Shown: positions 46,820 to 56,300 of the stretch, one piece after another
How the letters are laid out: each line of letters starts with the position of its first letter
How positions within the stretch are numbered: the stretch's first letter is position 1
Source of the DNA: Paracoccus sp. SMMA_5_TC
Lineage (GTDB): Bacteria; Pseudomonadota; Alphaproteobacteria; Rhodobacterales; Rhodobacteraceae
Direction: 5' to 3'
DNA: 64,000 nucleotides
NCBI RefSeq assembly: GCF_009696685.2
Contig: NZ_CP102357.1
Location: forward strand, 77,169 to 141,168
Notes under the pieces: generated by a model
Database searches by the model: none
Told to the model about the DNA's origin: nothing
What the model saw: the letters and a program-made list of their open reading frames with translations, nothing else
Translations under genes and position numbers: made by a program

Positions 46820-47932
46820 ATGGGACCATTCCCCCACAACGCCCCCAAGGCCCAGATCACCGCCGCCAACCCGGCCGGCACCGACGGGTTCGAGTTTGTC
46901 GAATTCGCCCATCCCCAGCCCGAGGTGCTGGACCGCATCTTTCGCCAGATGGGCTTCGTGCCCGTCGCACGTCACAAGACCAAGGCGATCACGCTTTATC
47001 GCCAGGGCGACATCAACTATCTGCTGAACGCCGAAGCTGACAGCCATGCCGCCGAATTCGTGGCCGAACACGGCCCCTGCGCCCCGGCCATGGCCTGGCG
47101 CGTGGTCGATGCCCAGGTGGCACTCAAGCGCGCGCTGGATCTGGGCGCAACCGAATACACCGGCCCCGGCAAGTCGATCGAGGCGCCGGCGGTGTTCGGA
47201 ATCGGCGGCTCGCTGCTTTACTTCATCGACCGCTACGGCGACACCGGCAGCGCCTATTCGGCGGATTACGACTGGCTGGATCATGTCGATCCGCGGCCCG
47301 AGGGCTTCGGTTTCTTCTACCTCGACCACCTGACCCATAACGTGATCCGCGGCAACATGGATACGTGGTACAAGTTCTACCACGACACCTTCAACTTCCG
47401 CGAGATCAAGTATTTCGACATCAAGGGCAAGCAGACCGGCCTGGTCAGCCGCGCGCTGACCTCGCCCGACGGCAAGATCCGCATCCCGATCAACGAATCC
47501 ACCGACGATCACAGCCAGATCGAGGAATATCTGCGCGAATACAAGGGCGAGGGCATCCAGCACATCGCCATCGCCACCAATGACATCTATGCCGGCACCG
47601 ATGCCATCGCCGCCGCCGGCATGGAATTCATGCCCGGCCCGCCCGACACCTATTACGAAATGTCGCACCGCCGGGTGAAGGATCACGGCGAACCGATCGA
47701 GCGGATGAAGCGTCACGGCATCCTGATCGACGGCGAGGGCGTGGTCGGCGGCGGCATGACCCGGGTGCTGTTGCAGATCTTTTCCAAGACGGTGATCGGC
47801 CCGATCTTCTTTGAGTTCATCCAGCGCAAGGGCGACGATGGCTTTGGCGAGGGCAATTTCCGCGCGCTGTTCGAATCCATCGAAGAGGATCAGATCCGCC
47901 GCGGCGTGCTGAACGTCGATCCCGCCGCCTGA
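46820..47932 (+). CDS. hppD: 4-hydroxyphenylpyruvate dioxygenase
   Basis: Converts 4-hydroxyphenylpyruvate to homogentisate with ferrous iron and oxygen, the second step of tyrosine catabolism. The two vicinal-oxygen-chelate halves are clear. Iron ligands are His170 (LDHLTHNV), His248 (IQHIAIAT) and Glu332 (FFEFIQRKG). The length of 370 residues is normal. AGGAG seven bases before the ATG fixes the start. Homogentisate dioxygenase and later enzymes are not in the window. Confidence 0.97.
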   Translation: MGPFPHNAPKAQITAANPAGTDGFEFVEFAHPQPEVLDRIFRQMGFVPVARHKTKAITLYRQGDINYLLNAEADSHAAEFVAEHGPCAPAMAWRVVDAQVALKRALDLGATEYTGPGKSIEAPAVFGIGGSLLYFIDRYGDTGSAYSADYDWLDHVDPRPEGFGFFYLDHLTHNVIRGNMDTWYKFYHDTFNFREIKYFDIKGKQTGLVSRALTSPDGKIRIPINESTDDHSQIEEYLREYKGEGIQHIAIATNDIYAGTDAIAAAGMEFMPGPPDTYYEMSHRRVKDHGEPIERMKRHGILIDGEGVVGGGMTRVLLQIFSKTVIGPIFFEFIQRKGDDGFGEGNFRALFESIEEDQIRRGVLNVDPAA

Positions 47933-47966
47933 TGCGGCCGACGGCCCCCTGCCCGGTCCGGCCGCG

Positions 47967-48326
47967 ATGAGCTGGACCGACTACAGCGCCGCGCCCGACC
48001 CCGGCACCCCGGTCTGCCCGCTGGCCGAACTGGGCGATCAGCCGCGCAGCCTTTTGCTGCGCGGTCCGCGCGGGGAATTTCCGCTGCTGGTGCTGCGCGG
48101 CAGCGACGGCGGGCTGCGCGGCTATGTCAACGCCTGTCCGCACCAGTATCTGCCGCTGGACTGGCGCAGCAGCCAGATCCTGTCGGCCGACGGCAGCCGG
48201 CTGATGTGTTCGGCCCATGGCGCCAGCTTCGACCGCGACACCGGCCAGGTTCTGGACGGCGCCGATTGCGGACTGGACCCGGTGCCGCTGGCGCTCTGCG
48301 ACGGCATGGTGGTGATCGGCGCCTAG
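47967..48326 (+). CDS. Small Rieske [2Fe-2S] protein
   Basis: A 119-residue Rieske ferredoxin-like protein. Cluster ligands are ACPHQYLPL (Cys-x-His) and CSAHGASFD (Cys-x2-His). It has no oxygenase domain and no signal peptide. It starts 34 bases after hppD in the same direction and is probably co-transcribed. An electron-transfer or nitrite-reductase-small-subunit-like role is possible, but no partner is visible. Confidence 0.85.
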   Translation: MSWTDYSAAPDPGTPVCPLAELGDQPRSLLLRGPRGEFPLLVLRGSDGGLRGYVNACPHQYLPLDWRSSQILSADGSRLMCSAHGASFDRDTGQVLDGADCGLDPVPLALCDGMVVIGA

Positions 48327-49585
48327 CCCGGCGGGCGGATGCCGCGCCCGGCGTGATCGGGGGGCGGGCCGGTGTCCTGCGCGGCCAGCCGCGCCAGCGC
48401 CGCGATCAGCGCCGGCGGCATCGGCACCGCCCGCGCGGCGGCGGTATCGACATGCAGCAGCATGTGTTCGCCGGTCGCCACCTCGGCCCCGTCGCGGCGC
48501 AGGATGCTGTGGTGCAGCCGAAACCGCTTGGCATCGTGACCCAGCAACCGGGTCTCGACACTCAGCATCTCGCCCGCCTTGACCTCGGACAGGTGGCGGA
48601 TGTGGGTCTCGACCGTATAGGCGGAATGGCCGCCGGCGCGGTAATCCGCGTCCAGCCCGATGTGGATCAGAAAGGCATCGGTGGCATCGCCCAGCACCTG
48701 CAGATAGCGGAATTCGGTCATGTGGCCGTTGTAATCGACCCAGCCGCCGCTGACCCGCGCCTGATGCAGCCGCAGCGGATAGCCCGCCGCCCGCTGCGGC
48801 TTGCGGGCATAGAAGCGGTTTTCCTGCGCGCGCAGCACCTGCCCGGCGCCGGCATCCGCGGCCTTCAGCGCATGCAGCAGCCCGACCAGCGCCGCGTCGC
48901 GGTCCCGTCCCGGGGCCAGGCCGGGCAGCGCCCAGTCAAGGGCCGGGCCATGGGCCAGGATGTCGTCGATCAGCTGCGGCACGACCGACGCCCCGCCCGG
49001 GTGCAGCGCCGTCTCCTCCAGCGCCATATCCTCCAGCGCCGCCCGCAGGCGCGGGGCCAGGGGCGTGTCGATCCCCGCGCCCGGCAGCACCGGCCGCATG
49101 CCCAGATCGGCCAGCAGCGCCGCGAGGCGCGCGGCCTCGGGCCCTGCGCCCAGCACCTCGACCCCCGGCAGCAGATGCGCCGGCCCCGTCGCCTGCACCG
49201 CCAGGATGCGTGCGGGATGCCGCGCGCCCCGCCGCAGATCGGACAGCGGTTGCGCGGGCGACAGCACCGCGATCAGTGCAGATGCCGGCGCCGCCGCCTC
49301 GATCCGGGCGAGGGTTTCCGCCGCACCCGCCATCGTGCCGGGATCGGCCATCAGGATCAGATCGGCCGCCGCCACCGCTCCGGCCAGGTCGGCGACCGCG
49401 ATCAGCCGCCCCGGCGGTGGCAAGGGCGCCTGGAACAGCGCCCCCCAGGCGGCGGCCGCATCGGCCAGCACCGGCCCAAGCGCATCCCCCGCGCGCGGAT
49501 CGTGATGCCAGAGTTCATGCCCGCTCAGCACCACCCGCGCCGCCCAGCCCGCCAGTTCGGACCCGCCGATCGCCGCCCATCGCAT
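48323..49585 (-). CDS. Carnitine dehydrogenase-like/thioesterase fusion with degenerate dehydrogenase half
   Basis: A 420-residue two-domain protein. The C-terminal hotdog domain (about 285-420) has GWVDYNGHMTEFRYL and resembles the betainyl-CoA thioesterase part of fused L-carnitine dehydrogenases. The N-terminal half aligns in layout with 3-hydroxyacyl-CoA dehydrogenase-type carnitine dehydrogenase but is worn down: the glycine-rich NAD loop reads AIGGSELAGW, the usual His-Pro-Phe-Asn-Pro is VQATGPAHLL, and the length is about 70 residues short. The oxidoreductase function is probably lost. The start at 49585 has a G-rich site upstream. The stop overlaps the Rieske stop. Confidence 0.75.
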   Translation of the reverse strand: MRWAAIGGSELAGWAARVVLSGHELWHHDPRAGDALGPVLADAAAAWGALFQAPLPPPGRLIAVADLAGAVAAADLILMADPGTMAGAAETLARIEAAAPASALIAVLSPAQPLSDLRRGARHPARILAVQATGPAHLLPGVEVLGAGPEAARLAALLADLGMRPVLPGAGIDTPLAPRLRAALEDMALEETALHPGGASVVPQLIDDILAHGPALDWALPGLAPGRDRDAALVGLLHALKAADAGAGQVLRAQENRFYARKPQRAAGYPLRLHQARVSGGWVDYNGHMTEFRYLQVLGDATDAFLIHIGLDADYRAGGHSAYTVETHIRHLSEVKAGEMLSVETRLLGHDAKRFRLHHSILRRDGAEVATGEHMLLHVDTAAARAVPMPPALIAALARLAAQDTGPPPDHAGRGIRPPG

Positions 49586-49782
49586 CCCTGCCCCCCTGCT
49601 TCCGGTGCCCCGGTCGGGTCGCCACCCCGCCCATCGCCCCCAGCCTAGCGCGCCGGGTCGCGCCCTGTCACCTGCCGCCGGGCACAGGGATCGGGAACGC
49701 AAGGCCGCCGCGCCGCGTTCGACTGCGAACTGCGGCGGCTGGGGCCGCTGCGGCCGGACCCAACCCCGAAAGGCAAGGACAG

Positions 49783-51831
49783 ATGGCACGCACCCCCTAT
49801 CACACCGACACCGGCCATGGCGGCGAGACGCAACAGCGCGGCGGCGAGACCATGACCAGCAACCACGGCATCCCGGTATCCGACAACCAGAACAGCCTGC
49901 GCGCCGGCGCCCGCGGCCCGACGCTGCTGGAAGATTTCCTGCTGCGCGAAAAGATCTTCCACTTCGACCACGAACGCATCCCCGAACGCATCGTCCACGC
50001 CCGCGGCTCGGGCGCCCATGGCCATTTCGAATGCACCGACCCGATCCCCGAACTGTCGCGCGCGGCGCTGTTTGCCGAAAAGGGCAAGCGCACGCCGGTC
50101 TTTGCCCGCTTCTCGACGGTGGCGGGCGGCGCGGGCTCGGTCGACACGCCGCGCGACGTGCGCGGTTTCGCGGTCAAGTTCTATACCGAACAGGGCAACT
50201 GGGATCTGGTGGGCAACAACATCCCGGTGTTCTTCATCCAGGATGCGCTGAAATTCCCCGACCTCGTCCATTCGGTGAAGATGGAGGCCGACCGCGGCTA
50301 TCCGCAGGCGGCCTCGGCCCATGACACCTTCTGGGATTTCGTGTCGCTGATGCCCGAAAGCCTGCACGCGGTGATCTGGGCCATGTCCGACCGCGCGATC
50401 CCGCGCAGCCTGCGGATGATGCAGGGCTTTGGCGTGCATACGTTCAAGCTGGTGAATGACGCCGGCCAGGAACATTTCGTCAAGTTCCACTGGCGCCCGA
50501 TACTGGGCACGCAATCGCTGGTCTGGGACGAAAGCGCCAAGTTGCAGGGGGCCGACAACGACTATCACCGCCGCGACCTTTTTGAGGCGATCGCCCGCGG
50601 CGATTTCCCGCAATGGGATCTGGCGGTGCAGGTGTTCGATCAGGAGCTGGCCGACAGCCTGCCCTATGACGTGCTGGACGCCACCAAGATCATCCCCGAA
50701 GAGCTGGTGCCGCTGCGGGTGGTGGGGCGGATGACGCTGGACCGCAACCCCGACAATTTCTTTGCCGAGACCGAACAGGTCGCCTTCCTGCCCTCGAACG
50801 TGGTGCCGGGGATCGACTTCACCGACGACCCGCTGCTGCAGGGACGGCTGTTTTCCTATCTGGATACGCAGAAATCGCGGCTGGGCACGACCAATTTCCA
50901 CCAGATCCCGGTCAATGCCCCGAAATGCCCCTATGCCAACATGATGCGCGACGGGATGATGCAGACCGCCGTGCCCAAGGGCCGGGCCAATTACGAACCC
51001 AACAGCCTGGCCCAGGCCGGCGAGGATCCCGGCCCGCGCGCCAGCGACCAGGGCTTTGCCACCGCCCCCCAGCAGGTGCAGGGGCAAAAGCTGCGCATCC
51101 GCGCCGAATCCTTTGGCGATCACTACAGCCAGCCGCGGATGTTCTGGCGCTCGCAGACGGAAAGCGAACAGGCGCATATCGCCTCGGCCTTCGTGTTCGA
51201 ACTGTCCAAGGTCGGGCTCGAGCATGTGCGCCAGCGCGTGGTCAGCCACCTGCGCAACATCGACGAGGATCTGGCCGCCCGCGTCGCCAAGGGACTGGGG
51301 ATCGATCTGCCCGCCGCGGCCAAGCCCTTCCGCGCGCCTCTGGACCTGCCGCCCTCGGATGCGCTGTCGATCCAGAAGAACTGGCAGGACACGCTGCAAG
51401 GCCGCAGCGTCGGGCTGCTGTTTTCCGCCGGCTCGGACAAGGCCGCCATCGACGAGCTGATCGCCGCGGTCGAGGCCGAAGGCGGCCATGTCTTTACCAT
51501 CGCCCCCAAGGTCGGCCCGCAACAGCTCAAGGGCGGCACGATGACCGCCGACGGTCAGCTGGCCGGCTCGCCCTCGGTGCTGTTCGACGCGGTGGCGATG
51601 ATCCTGGCCCCGGACGAGGCCGAACGCCTGTCGCGGGATGCCGCCGCGCTTGGCTTCGTGATGGATGCCCATGCGCATCTGAAGGCGATCGGCCATTGCC
51701 CGGGGTCAAAGGTCATCCTGGACCGGCTGGGCATCGCCGCCGATGCCGGCATCGTCGCCCCCGCCGACCTGCCCAAGGCCGCGCGCCGCCGCTATTGGGA
51801 CCGCGAGCCCACCCTGCGCGACCTGGCCTGA
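49783..51831 (+). CDS. katE: Large-subunit monofunctional catalase (HPII type)
   Basis: A 682-residue clade-II catalase. The haem-pocket His is in [15 protein letters not shown], the Asn in [12 protein letters not shown], and the proximal Tyr in [12 protein letters not shown]. The C-terminal class-I-amidotransferase-like domain (from about 545) is present, as in E. coli HPII. The ATG at 49783 has AAGGA four bases upstream; the much longer open frame upstream is not coding. It stands alone, and together with KatG gives this replicon two unrelated peroxide-removing enzymes. Confidence 0.95.
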   Translation: MARTPYHTDTGHGGETQQRGGETMTSNHGIPVSDNQNSLRAGARGPTLLEDFLLREKIFHFDHERIPERIVHARGSGAHGHFECTDPIPELSRAALFAEKGKRTPVFARFSTVAGGAGSVDTPRDVRGFAVKFYTEQGNWDLVGNNIPVFFIQDALKFPDLVHSVKMEADRGYPQAASAHDTFWDFVSLMPESLHAVIWAMSDRAIPRSLRMMQGFGVHTFKLVNDAGQEHFVKFHWRPILGTQSLVWDESAKLQGADNDYHRRDLFEAIARGDFPQWDLAVQVFDQELADSLPYDVLDATKIIPEELVPLRVVGRMTLDRNPDNFFAETEQVAFLPSNVVPGIDFTDDPLLQGRLFSYLDTQKSRLGTTNFHQIPVNAPKCPYANMMRDGMMQTAVPKGRANYEPNSLAQAGEDPGPRASDQGFATAPQQVQGQKLRIRAESFGDHYSQPRMFWRSQTESEQAHIASAFVFELSKVGLEHVRQRVVSHLRNIDEDLAARVAKGLGIDLPAAAKPFRAPLDLPPSDALSIQKNWQDTLQGRSVGLLFSAGSDKAAIDELIAAVEAEGGHVFTIAPKVGPQQLKGGTMTADGQLAGSPSVLFDAVAMILAPDEAERLSRDAAALGFVMDAHAHLKAIGHCPGSKVILDRLGIAADAGIVAPADLPKAARRRYWDREPTLRDLA

Positions 51832-51892
51832 GCGGCGCCTTGCCTCGATCGCAGACCGGCTGCGGCGGTCGGGGCAAGGCAGCTTATATGTC

Positions 51893-51910
51893 CCTGTGCC
51901 TTGGCACAGG
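51893..51910. repeat. 18-base near-perfect palindrome after katE
   Basis: CCTGTGCC-TT-GGCACAGG lies 61 bases past the katE stop, between katE and a convergent exonuclease gene. It has no U-tract. It may be a weak hairpin terminator for both genes or an operator. Confidence 0.5.
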
Positions 51911-51930
51911 ACGTCTCTCACGGGCAGTCA

Positions 51931-52641
51931 TCAATCCCGGACGGGATAACGCTCGGCGCCACTCGCAACGCGCCGTCGCTTCTTGGGCGCGGCCAAATGT
52001 TCCAGCGGCATTTGCAGCTTGGCCTCTGCATGCAGGACAACCCGGGCCGCCGCCCCGGCATCCTCGGCGGCATCATGATGCCTGAACTCCAGGCCCAGTG
52101 CATCTTTAAGATTTCCAAGCCCGTATCCGCCGTTTCCTGCGAATTCCGGCCACGCACGACGCGCCAGCTTGATGCTGTCGATCCATTTCCATTTGGGAAT
52201 TTCAAGCCCGGCGACGGCACAGGCAGCATTGATAGCGCGCCTGTCGAAGTCGCTGTGCTGGACGACCATACTGTCGTGCAGCAGGGGACCAAGCATAGAT
52301 AACACCGCATGAAAAGTCGGCGCCCCATGCACCTGCTGCGGTCCAATCCCGTGCAGACTGACGTTGAAGGCATCGAATGGCCCCGGACAATCCAGAAATG
52401 TGCTCTGAAGCTCGATTTCTCCCGCGTCGCTGACGAACGCCAAGCCCAGTTGGCAAATACTCGCCGGCGAACTGTTTGCGGTTTCGACATCCAGCGCCAC
52501 GAAGCGAAACGGCTTGCTGGGCAGAACAAACGGACTGTGCTGCGTCGCGCCGGCTGCAGCCGAATTGCGGTTTGGTTCCTGCAGCGGCTTGCTGCTCGTG
52601 TGCGCGACATGTTGCTTGAGAACCCAGTTCCAGAACGACAT
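51931..52641 (-). CDS. DEDDh-type 3'-5' exonuclease (DnaQ/RNase T fold)
   Basis: A 236-residue protein. Residues of about 46-210 are a DnaQ-like exonuclease domain: Asp and Glu in ALDVETAN, Asp in QHSDFDRR, and His plus Asp in HHDAAEDAG complete the active site. The basic tail (KKRRR) may bind nucleic acid. AAGGAGGGG just before the ATG fixes the start. Base composition is less GC-rich than the flanks, which fits acquisition with the neighbouring rearranged patch. It is not a replicative epsilon subunit; the role is unknown. Confidence 0.82.
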   Translation of the reverse strand: MSFWNWVLKQHVAHTSSKPLQEPNRNSAAAGATQHSPFVLPSKPFRFVALDVETANSSPASICQLGLAFVSDAGEIELQSTFLDCPGPFDAFNVSLHGIGPQQVHGAPTFHAVLSMLGPLLHDSMVVQHSDFDRRAINAACAVAGLEIPKWKWIDSIKLARRAWPEFAGNGGYGLGNLKDALGLEFRHHDAAEDAGAAARVVLHAEAKLQMPLEHLAAPKKRRRVASGAERYPVRD

Positions 52642-53100
52642 GTCCCCTCCTTATGCCGGCCCAAACACTCTTTCAGATCGTCAAGCCGACATATTCGAGC
52701 CCCGGGTTACCAATCTGCCCCGTCGACTGCGTCCGGTATCTGGTGCCGGATGATGATTGGAGTTGTCGCGGGGCGCAAGGGTGGTCGCATTTGTGTGCGG
52801 CCCGTTCTTCTTAGCTGCGGGAGAATCCTGCGACCTCCCTACCCTGCTGAAGCGAGCCCTGTGGCCTGGATTGGGGAAACAGCGATCCGGGTGCAGCCAA
52901 ACCTCAGACGCCCCTGGCGCGGCTGTCCGGCCCGGCAAGATGCTCGGCAGATAACCTAACCGCAACTAGCGAGGACATCCTCGCGTTGCGACCACCTGTT
53001 CCAGCCCGCACAACCCCCCGATGCTCACCCCTTGTCCGCACAAAAGCACGGAACCTGCGGAAGTGAGCGACTAAATTAAACCATGAAGTTGCTGCGAAAC
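52642..53100. other. Non-coding stretch, less GC-rich
   Basis: No convincing gene is seen on either strand; the short open frames lack family motifs and ribosome sites. It begins upstream of the exonuclease gene and ends at the parB 3' fragment, so it is the left border of the rearranged plasmid patch. Confidence 0.5.
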
Positions 53101-53388
53101 CTCACCGCTCCAGCAGCGACTGGATTGCGACCATCAGGCTGTCCATCAGATCCTGGCTCAGCCCCGGACCGGACAGATGCAGGACAAGGCCACGGCTGTC
53201 CCGCCCCCGGCGCAGCGTGATGCCGGCCGAGGTCCGCAGCGTCTGTTCGTCCACCCATCCCGGTGCAGGCGCGGCACTTCGCGGCCGGCCGCCGCGCAAT
53301 GGATCGCCCGGCAGCGCCCCGCTGGCCCAGCACCGGCTCGACCAAAGCCCATTCCTGCTCGGCGCCATCCGGCATCCGGACCGACAAG
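53091..53388. repeat. Direct repeat, left copy (parB 3' end)
   Basis: About 300 bases that match 58518-58817 in the same orientation, with roughly a dozen mismatches over the first 215 bases by eye and a 2-base deletion near 53330. The pair brackets the truncated helicase and TetR genes (about 5.4 kb). Confidence 0.9.
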
Positions 53389-53396
53389 CCGCGCCA
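53102..53396 (-). pseudogene. parB 3'-end fragment
   Basis: Encodes the last ~95 residues of a ParB closely related to the intact one: SVRMPDGAEQEWALVEPVL in one frame, then after a 2-base deletion near 53330, GWVDEQTLRTSAGITLRRG and SGPGLSQDLMDSLM in another. It ends at the same stop context as the intact gene. Its upstream boundary is inside the truncated helicase gene, somewhere between about 53388 and 53413, where both sequences share CCGCGCCTCGGCC. Sequence differences show it is not a recent copy of the neighbouring parB. Confidence 0.88.
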
Positions 53397-56300
53397 CCAC
53401 CCGCGCCTCGGCCGGGTTGCAGCGCTTGCCCCCGGCGTCGAAGATCCCGTCGGCGACATGGTGAAAGCGCAGGCCCATCCCGGCTTCGGCGGTATAGGGG
53501 CTGGGCACGACGAACAGCTTGCCGTCATAGAACTGCCGGTTGCTGACCGCGATCAGCGACTGGTGCCGACTGCGGTAATGCCAGCGCAACATGCGCATCG
53601 GCAGGCCGCGCGCGGTGAACAGGCCCAGGATGCTTTCGATGTCGGCGACCTGGTGGGTGTCATCCTCGTCCTCATCGCCGCCCGCGGTCATGCGGGCAAA
53701 GAACGAGGTGGGCGGCAGCTGGCGCGGGTCGCCCACCACCACCACCTGCCGTGCCCGCGCCACCGCGCCAAGCGCATCGACCGGTTGGATCTGGCTGGCC
53801 TCGTCCATCACCAGCAGGTCGAATTCGACCGCGCCGGGCGGCAGGAACTGCGCCACCGACAGCGGGCTCATCATGAACACCGGCTTCAGCGCCTGCAGGG
53901 CCGGGCCGGCCCGTTCGACCAGCTTGCGGATCGGCATGTGGCCGCGCCGCTTCTGCAATTCGTTGCGCAGCACGCCCAGCGGGCCGATGGCGCCGCCCTC
54001 GCGCGGCGGCACCCGCCGGTAATGGGCGCGAACGGTTTCGTCGGCAGACACCCGGATACGCTGCAGGTCGCAGGCGGCGAATTCGGCCACCGTCCGGGCG
54101 TGCAGTTCGCCGTCGAACCGCGCCAGTTCGGGATCGGCGGCGATCAGTCGCTGATACATCGCCTCGAAATAGGCCAGTTCAAAGGCAGAGACGACGCGTT
54201 CGGGGTGCAGCCGGCCGTCCTCCAGCCGGTCGACCACATCGGCGCAGCCCAGTTGCCGGGCCTGCGACGCGCGGTCGCGATAGGCGGTCCATTGGAACAG
54301 GCTTTCGCCGGCCCCGGCCCAGGCCTGCAACCGCGCTGTCAGCGCAGCGATCGGCACATGGTCGGGATCGCCGCCCAGGGCGCGCGCCATATCCAGCTCC
54401 AGATCGCCCGCCAGCCGCTCCAGATCCGACCCCAGCGCGTCGGAACGTCGGGCGATGTCATCGGCCAGGGCGGCGGCGGCGGCGCGATCGGCGACCTCGG
54501 CGCCCAGCCGGGCCAGATCCGGATTCGCGGCCACCCAGTCCCAGGCCCGGAGCAGCGCCACCCAATCGGACCCGGCGCCCTGCCACAAGGGACCGAAGGC
54601 AGCCGCGGCGTCGTCGCCGGCCCGATGCAGGGCGGCTTCGCACCTGCGGCCCTCCTCCAGCAGGTCCAGCAGCGCCAACCGCTGATCGAGGCGCGGGGGC
54701 AGGCGCAGAAAGGCGCCAGCGCTGGTCTGCTCGGCCGCGGTCAGCTCCGCCGCGCGCGCGGCCAGCCCATCCACATCCGCATCGCCGGCATCCCCCAGCA
54801 CCCGGACCAGACGATCTGCCGCCGCCCGCATCGCCGAAAGATCGGCCAGCTGTTCGAGCAGTCGCGCGACATCGGCGCGCACAGGCTCGCGGGCGACGAT
54901 GCGGCGCACCGGGCCGCCCGCCTCGGCCAGGGTCGCCTGCCAGGACAGTACGGCCTCCAGCTGCGCGATGTCTGAACGCTCGGCCCGCCACAGCCCGCCA
55001 AAGGCGGCGCGGCCCGCCGCATCATTGCCGGCGATCTCGGCCCGGGCTGCCTTGGCCTTGCCCAACAGGTCCAGCTGTTGCAACGTCGCCGCCAGCGGCT
55101 GATCGGGATCGACCAGGCACGAGCGCACCAGCCGGTCCGCCCGCCGCCATGCGCCGCTGAGCTTTCGGAACATGCTCTCGCCATGGCTGGCCAGCAGCTG
55201 ACGCGCCGGCGCCAGATCGATGTCCCAGGCGGCAGGCAGCATCTTGCCGTCCAGCGCAGCCCTTGCCTCCTGCCAGACCCGCAGGCCGGCGACGATGTCG
55301 CCCGCCACGCCGGGCTGCATCTCCCAGCTGGCATCGGCCAGCGCCGCGGCGGGCGCCGGCGGCGCGGCGGCGACATGGCGCGCAAGCCCGGCCAGGGCTT
55401 CGATCCCGGCCATGGTACGGGGCGGGGCCTCGCCCAGCAGCGCGGCCAGGTCGCGCGCCGCCGCGATCATCGCCGGCAGGCGGCCGGCCAGATCGGCGAT
55501 GGCGGCGAAATCGGGGGCCGCAGTGTCGGTGGCCAACGCGCGCAGCGGTGCGCGCGCATCCCATGCCTCGCCCTGCCAGGCGGCATCGGCGATCCAGCCG
55601 TGCAATTCCTGCCGGATCTCGCTGGCCCGGGCGCCAGCGCACAGCACCTGCCGCAGCCCGGCAGCGTCGGCCCAGGCCGCGCCGGCAAGCGCCTCGCGGG
55701 TCAGCGGCGCCTGTTGCAACCGCCGCGCCAGGTCGATCAGCGCCGCCAGCGCCTTGCCGTTGCCCGGCGCGGGGGCGTGCAGTCGCGCTGCCAGCCGCGC
55801 CGAATCGGCCGCGATCCCGGCGCAGGATTGGGCGGCGGCGCCCAGGCGCGCGGTCAGGCGCTCGACCTCCATCGGCGACACATGCGCCAGGCCGACGCCG
55901 TGCCAGACATGGCCGGCCGGGTTGCCGATCTGCTGCACCCGCTCGACCAATTCGCGCAGGATGGCGTGGCGCTGCAGATAGCCGTCGCCGGTCCACTCCC
56001 CCGGCGAGTCCAACACGATGTCGCCGGGCGGTTCGCCTTGGGCGCGCAGCCGCACCAGATGCCCGATGACCTGATAGGGCGTCAGCCCCGAGACCGGATC
56101 GCGCCGGTGCAGCCGCAGCGCGTGGCCGTTCAGCGCATCGCGCAATTCCGCCAGCCGTGCGTTCAGCGCGCCGATCTCGGCCGTGCGCGGGGCACCGTTT
56201 TCCCAGGTGCGCCGGATCTCCTCCAGCACCGCCCTCTTGTTGGCCTGGCGGCTGTGCAGTTCCAGACAGGCCGCGCCGACGCCGCTGGCATCCAGCCGGC

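Noticed and set aside
53158..53390. C-terminal ~80 residues of the helicase frame as a novel domain
   Set aside because: They are an out-of-frame reading of the parB 3' fragment and do not represent an evolved domain.
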